Shown: positions 59,368 to 64,000 of the stretch, in pieces
Layout: the number at the start of each line of letters is the position of its first letter
Numbering within the stretch: the stretch's first letter is position 1
DNA from: an uncultured Pelagibacteraceae bacterium
GTDB lineage: Bacteria > Pseudomonadota > Alphaproteobacteria > Pelagibacterales > Pelagibacteraceae
Reading direction: 5' to 3'
Length of the DNA stretch: 64,000 nucleotides
NCBI GenBank assembly: GCA_902603475.1
Contig: CACKUZ010000003.1
Span: 1 to 64,000, forward strand
The notes under the pieces: generated by a model
Seen by the model: only the letters and a program-made list of their open reading frames with translations
Told to the model about the DNA's origin: nothing
Database searches by the model: none
Position numbers and translations under genes: made by a program

Positions 59368-60123
59368 TCAAATCCTAACAGGTATTCCTTTTGAGTCCAA
59401 ATATTCTTTAGCTTCCTTGACAGAATATTTACCATAGTGAAATATAGATGCTGCCAAAACCGCACTAGCATTGCCTAATTTAATTCCATCAACTAAGTGA
59501 TCAAGATTACCAACTCCTCCTGATGCTATTGTAGGTATGTTTACCATTGAAGAAATTTTAAACATAAGATCAATGTCATAGCCTACCTGAGTACCGTCTC
59601 TGTCCATTGAAGTGACCAACAACTCACCTGCTCCACTCTCTTCCATCTCTTTTGCAAACTTTAAAGCATCAATTCCAGTATTATTTCTACCTCCGTGGGT
59701 AAAAACTTCCCATCTATCTCCATTTTTTTTAGCATCAATTGCAACGACGATACATTGAGATCCAAATTTTTTTGAACTTCTAATTACAACATCAGCATTT
59801 TGTACTGCAGCTGTATTAATTGAAACTTTATCAGCGCCACAGTTTAAAAGTTTACTAATATCATCAACACTTCTAACTCCACCACCAACTGTTAAAGGTA
59901 CAAAACATTTTTTAGAAGTATCTTTCACTACCTCATAAATGGTATCTCTATTTTCATTTGAAGCAGTGATGTCTAAAAAACAAATTTCATCTGCACCACC
60001 ATCACTATAAATTTTAGCTTGCTCCACTGGGTCTCCTGCATCTTGTAAATCAACAAAGTTTATACCTTTTACAACTCTTCCGTTTTTAACATCTAAACAA
60101 GGTATAATTCTATTTTTAAGCAT
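59368..60123 (-). CDS. hisF: Imidazole glycerol phosphate synthase subunit HisF
   Basis: 251 aa; [23 protein letters not shown]. Confidence 0.97.
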   Translation of the reverse strand: MLKNRIIPCLDVKNGRVVKGINFVDLQDAGDPVEQAKIYSDGGADEICFLDITASNENRDTIYEVVKDTSKKCFVPLTVGGGVRSVDDISKLLNCGADKVSINTAAVQNADVVIRSSKKFGSQCIVVAIDAKKNGDRWEVFTHGGRNNTGIDALKFAKEMEESGAGELLVTSMDRDGTQVGYDIDLMFKISSMVNIPTIASGGVGNLDHLVDGIKLGNASAVLAASIFHYGKYSVKEAKEYLDSKGIPVRI

Positions 60124-60844
60124 CTATTTCTTTTGCAAGTTCATCTAATTTAATATCTGCATCATATATAGCTTTACCAACAATAATTCCTTCAATATTT
60201 TTATTTCCTAATTCTTTAGCTTTTTTAATATCATCTATTGAAGAAACACCACCTGAAATTATAACAGGACAATTTGAATTATTAGCAACGTTTTCTGTTT
60301 CATCAAAGTTTGGGCTCATCTTCATTCCATCTCTATTAATATCTGTATAAATTAATCTCGTAGCTCCATAATCATTTACATCTTTTAAAAATTCTAAAGT
60401 TTTTAAATTAGAATTTTCTTTCCAACCAGAGACAGATAAATATCCATCTTTAGCATCTAATCCTAGAGCAATTTGATTTGGAAATTTATCACATGCTTTT
60501 TTTAAAAAATTTTTATTTTTTATTGCAGCACTACCTAAAATAACTTTCTCGACTCCAGCGTCAGTATATTTTTGGATACTATCAAAGTTTCTCACACCAC
60601 CACCTATTTCAATTTTAAGATTAAATTTGCCTACAATTTCCTCAATAATATCAATGTTTACAGTTTCCCCTGTTAGTGCTCCATCCAAATCAACTATGTG
60701 TAAATTTTTAAAACCATGGTCTCTATATTTACCAGCTTGATCAACTGGTGATATGTCATATTCAGTTTTATTATCAAAGTCTCCTTTAATTAATCGAACA
60801 CATTTTCTATCTTTAATGTCTATAGCTGGAAATATCTTCATCAA
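60116..60844 (-). CDS. hisA: HisA isomerase
   Basis: 242 aa; [34 protein letters not shown]. Confidence 0.96.
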   Translation of the reverse strand: MMKIFPAIDIKDRKCVRLIKGDFDNKTEYDISPVDQAGKYRDHGFKNLHIVDLDGALTGETVNIDIIEEIVGKFNLKIEIGGGVRNFDSIQKYTDAGVEKVILGSAAIKNKNFLKKACDKFPNQIALGLDAKDGYLSVSGWKENSNLKTLEFLKDVNDYGATRLIYTDINRDGMKMSPNFDETENVANNSNCPVIISGGVSSIDDIKKAKELGNKNIEGIIVGKAIYDADIKLDELAKEIDA

Positions 60845-61695
60845 TTTAGTTTAAAGTGACCATTATTATAAAAAATTTCATCCTGTCCAACTCTATCAAA
60901 AAAAGAAAAGTTTTTACTTATAAAAAAAGAATTAAAATTAAACTTATCAGGAAGATTATTTTCAACTGAAACTACCTTAATAGTATACTTTTCAAAATCA
61001 ATTGTCTCTAATACACTTAATTCACCACCTTCAATATCTATGGATAAATAGTCAATTTCTTGATCACTTGATACCTCTTGATCAAAGGTTGTTGTAATGA
61101 TTTTAGAAATCTCTGTTTTGCTTTGGCCGTTTTTTTTTATAATTTTTTCAGCAGTATAGTTTTCGTTTTTAATTCCACTCATCTGAGTAAGGCCTTCGAT
61201 AACCTCAAGAAAGTCAACCTCTACGACAGAATTGCTAATAGCTTTATTTAAAATTTTACAATTTCTATTATTTTTAAGTTTTTCGTATTGAACTTTTGAA
61301 GGTTCAAATGCAATTCCATTCCAGTTGAGAAATTTTTCAAAATGAAAACAATTACTCCCTTCAATACCATCATATGCTCCAATTTCTAAAAAAAATCCAT
61401 TTTTTTTATTTGGAAAGAAATGGTTTTTTATAACTTTATCTTGTCCAGCCTGTGAAAAAAATTTTTCATTCCAAAAAAATATTCTCTCATTATTCCAGAT
61501 TTTTTCCCTCAATATTCCTCTCAAAACATGAAACTTAGACTCTGAATATTCATTTGGTATTTGATCTAGCAAAAAGTTATAAATTTTATGTGCATGAATT
61601 TTACCTTCTAAATTTTTTTCTGAAAGTTCTTGGGCCTTCTTAAGAGCGATAGAAATATCTTTCCCAACTAAATAACTTAAATCTATATTTTTCAT
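60841..61695 (-). CDS. FkbM family methyltransferase
   Basis: 284 aa; NGFFLEIGAYDGIEGSNCFHFEKFLNWNGIAFEPSKVQYEKLKNNR. Confidence 0.88.
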   Translation of the reverse strand: MKNIDLSYLVGKDISIALKKAQELSEKNLEGKIHAHKIYNFLLDQIPNEYSESKFHVLRGILREKIWNNERIFFWNEKFFSQAGQDKVIKNHFFPNKKNGFFLEIGAYDGIEGSNCFHFEKFLNWNGIAFEPSKVQYEKLKNNRNCKILNKAISNSVVEVDFLEVIEGLTQMSGIKNENYTAEKIIKKNGQSKTEISKIITTTFDQEVSSDQEIDYLSIDIEGGELSVLETIDFEKYTIKVVSVENNLPDKFNFNSFFISKNFSFFDRVGQDEIFYNNGHFKLN

Positions 61696-61697
61696 AT

Positions 61698-62324
61698 TTA
61701 TAAATTAATAAAGTTATCAATAATTTTAAGACCAATTTTGTCACTTTTTTCGGGGTGAAATTGGGTGCCAAATATATTTTCTTTTTCAACAGCACATACA
61801 ACATTACTTGAATAATCAGTTGTTGCAGAAATTACAGATTTATTTTCAGGCACAAACTCGTAACTGTGTACAAAGTACATGTGAGAATTATTTTCTATAC
61901 CTTTAAAAATCTTACTGTCTTTCATTATGTTAATTTCATTCCAACCAATGTGTGGCAGCTTAAATTTACCGTCTTGGTTATCAATTTTAGAAACTTTGCC
62001 TGAAATCCATCCTAGGCCTTTTGTTTCAGTTTCCTCATAACCAACATCTGCAAACATTTGAAGGCCTACACAAATTCCAAGAAGTGGTTTTTTAACTTCT
62101 AATGCAAATTCGTTAAGAGTATCTATCAAACCGCTGATACTCTTAAGTCCATCAATACAGTTTTTAAAAGAACCTTGTCCTGGTAATACAACTTTATCGC
62201 TAATTTTTATGGTCGTAAGATCTGATGTTACCTCAATGTTTACTTTATTTTTTGAGACTTCTTTAAATGAATTTATTACAGAACTTATGTTGCCTGAATT
62301 GTAGTCAACAATTGTGACGTTCAT
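61698..62324 (-). CDS. hisH: Imidazole glycerol phosphate synthase subunit HisH
   Basis: 208 aa; PLLGICVGLQMFADVGYEE, GTQFHPEKSDKIGL. Confidence 0.96.
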   Translation of the reverse strand: MNVTIVDYNSGNISSVINSFKEVSKNKVNIEVTSDLTTIKISDKVVLPGQGSFKNCIDGLKSISGLIDTLNEFALEVKKPLLGICVGLQMFADVGYEETETKGLGWISGKVSKIDNQDGKFKLPHIGWNEINIMKDSKIFKGIENNSHMYFVHSYEFVPENKSVISATTDYSSNVVCAVEKENIFGTQFHPEKSDKIGLKIIDNFINL

Positions 62325-62329
62325 TAAAT

Positions 62330-62920
62330 TTATAAAGAACCTTTTGTAGAAGGTATTGTGGTTTTATTTCTTGGATCCATTTCTAAAGCAGCACGTAAAG
62401 ATCTTGCTAATCCTTTAAAGCAAGACTCGATTATGTGGTGACTGTTATCTCCATAAATATTTTCAACATGTAAAGTAATGCCTGCAGCCTGTGAAAAAGC
62501 TTGAAACCATTCTTTGAATAGTTCCGTATCCATCTCACCTAATTTTTCTACTTTCAGTTTTACTTTCCAAATTAAATAAGGTCTGTTTGAAACATCAATT
62601 GCAACTCTAGTTAATGTTTCATCCATTGGTATCATTGCATGCGCATATCTTTTTATACCAACAAATTTTTTTGATGCTTTTTTTAAACATTCACCAATTG
62701 CAATTCCTGTATCTTCAGTTGTATGGTGAAGATCAATGTGTGTATCACCTTTGGCCTTAATATTCATATCCATCGAAGAGTGTTTAGATAATTGCTCAAG
62801 CATGTGATCTAAAAATCCTATGCCTGTGTCAACTTTGTACTTACCCTTACCATCAATATTTAAATCAACACTGATGTTGGTCTCTTTTGTTTTTCTACTT
62901 ATTTTGGCTTTACGTTTCAT
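62330..62920 (-). CDS. hisB: Imidazoleglycerol-phosphate dehydratase
   Basis: 196 aa; [48 protein letters not shown]. Confidence 0.97.
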   Translation of the reverse strand: MKRKAKISRKTKETNISVDLNIDGKGKYKVDTGIGFLDHMLEQLSKHSSMDMNIKAKGDTHIDLHHTTEDTGIAIGECLKKASKKFVGIKRYAHAMIPMDETLTRVAIDVSNRPYLIWKVKLKVEKLGEMDTELFKEWFQAFSQAAGITLHVENIYGDNSHHIIESCFKGLARSLRAALEMDPRNKTTIPSTKGSL

Positions 62921-62976
62921 AGTTTGAAAAAGGTATATATCTATTATTCAATTATGGCAATAATTCTAGACATGGT

Positions 62977-63004
62977 CTTGAACTATAAGATTTAATATCC
63001 ATCT
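62977..63004 (+). promoter_or_regulatory. Putative sigma-32-like promoter of hslVU
   Basis: CTTGAA (62977-62982)-N14-ATCCATCT (62997-63004), immediately upstream of hslV. Confidence 0.6.
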
Positions 63005-63011
63005 ATATTCC

Positions 63012-63527
63012 ATGACAACAATAGTATTGGTGAGAAAAAATAACGAAGTAGTAGTTGCTGGAGATGGCCAAGTTAGTATGGGAAATACAGTAATTAAGAA
63101 AACTGCAAACAAAGTTCGTAGGATTGAGAAAAGAAATGTGATCGCAGGGTTTGCTGGATCGACTGCAGATGCATTAACATTATTTGAGAGATTAGAGTCT
63201 AAGCTTGAAAAACATGCTGGAAATTTGGCAAGAGCAGCTGTTGAATTAGCTAAAGATTGGCGAACAGATAAGTATTTAAGAAGGTTAGAAGCTTTAATGG
63301 CTGTAGGTGATAAGGAAAATAGTTTTATTATTTCAGGAACTGGTGATGTTTTAGAGCCTGAAGGAGATGTAATTGGAATTGGATCTGGTGGTAATTATGC
63401 ACTAGCTTCTGCAAAAGTTTTAATGGATACAGATTTATCTGCAGAAGAAATAGCAAAAAAAGCTATTAAAGTTGCATCTGAAATATGTGTTTTCACCAAT
63501 AACAATTTAAACATTGAAAAAATTTAA
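63012..63527 (+). CDS. hslV: ATP-dependent protease subunit HslV
   Basis: 171 aa; [38 protein letters not shown]. Confidence 0.97.
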   Translation: MTTIVLVRKNNEVVVAGDGQVSMGNTVIKKTANKVRRIEKRNVIAGFAGSTADALTLFERLESKLEKHAGNLARAAVELAKDWRTDKYLRRLEALMAVGDKENSFIISGTGDVLEPEGDVIGIGSGGNYALASAKVLMDTDLSAEEIAKKAIKVASEICVFTNNNLNIEKI

Positions 63528-63528
63528 T

Positions 63529-64000
63529 ATGGAAAAATCAAACGTTACAACTCTACCAAACGCTAAAGTAAAAAAAGAAAAAAATAATATTCAAAACTCA
63601 TTATCTCCAAGAGAAATAGTTTCTGAGTTAGATAGATTTGTTGTTGGACAAAATAATGCAAAAAGAGCTGTTGCAATTGCTTTAAGAAATAGATGGAGAA
63701 GACAAGCTTTAGAAGGAGATATGAAAGATGAAGTTCTTCCAAAAAATATTTTAATGATGGGACCAACAGGTGTTGGTAAAACAGAAATATCTAGAAGACT
63801 ATCAAAATTAGCTGAAGCACCATTTGTAAAAGTTGAAGCAACAAGATTTACTGAAGTAGGTTATGTTGGAAGAGATGTAGAACAAATCATAAGAGATCTT
63901 CTTGAAATTGCCATTGCAATGGAAAAAGTAAAAAAAAGAAAAGAAGTTCACGCTAAAGCTCAGAAATTAGCAGAGGACAGAGTTCTTGATGCAATAGTTG
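63529..64000 (+). CDS. hslU: ATP-dependent protease ATPase subunit HslU (3' end outside window)
   Basis: Manual translation from ATG at 63529: ...[36 protein letters not shown]...[52 protein letters not shown]. Confidence 0.96.
   Translation, partial: MEKSNVTTLPNAKVKKEKNNIQNSLSPREIVSELDRFVVGQNNAKRAVAIALRNRWRRQALEGDMKDEVLPKNILMMGPTGVGKTEISRRLSKLAEAPFVKVEATRFTEVGYVGRDVEQIIRDLLEIAIAMEKVKKRKEVHAKAQKLAEDRVLDAIV

Noticed and set aside
59368-59471. Extended hisE N-terminus in the ORF track
   Set aside because: The extra 35 codons overlap hisF; HisE homology starts at MLNTLESLF.
63563-63766. 67-aa minus-strand ORF
   Set aside because: Antisense to the start of hslU; low-complexity Leu-rich shadow translation.
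1-64000. CRISPR arrays, rRNA genes, IS elements or transposases
   Set aside because: None were seen on reading; the only mobile-element signal is the tRNA-Gly island.

Overview
This 64 kb window is AT-rich and gene-dense. It looks like a chromosomal segment of a SAR11-type alphaproteobacterium (Candidatus Pelagibacter-like); that assignment is inferred from base composition, tiny spacers and gene content. Most of it is ordinary metabolic and housekeeping DNA: a TakP-type TRAP transporter followed by 2-hydroxyacid metabolism genes, ccmCDEFGH, hemC/hemD, acs plus a Na+/solute symporter, purH, ftsK, a malate thiokinase/malyl-CoA lyase cluster, a his cluster and hslVU. The most notable region is a ~2.9 kb integrase-less mini-island (about 46139-49077) inserted in tRNA-Gly(GCC). 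A 39-bp exact direct repeat of the 5' half of the tRNA bounds it, and tandem 11-bp iterons lie just inside both ends. It carries a phage CII-like regulator. Divergently, it carries a tightly coupled cassette: a 35-aa leader ORF overlapping a 79-nt hairpin, a DUF4268/PD-(D/E)XK-like protein, a NUMOD3-type endonuclease-like protein, and a 60-aa acidic protein with a near-perfect Shine-Dalgarno. The integration separated the tRNA from its canonical promoter, which is now stranded at the far end in front of a tRNA half. All calls come from reading the sequence and recalling protein families; no searches were run.
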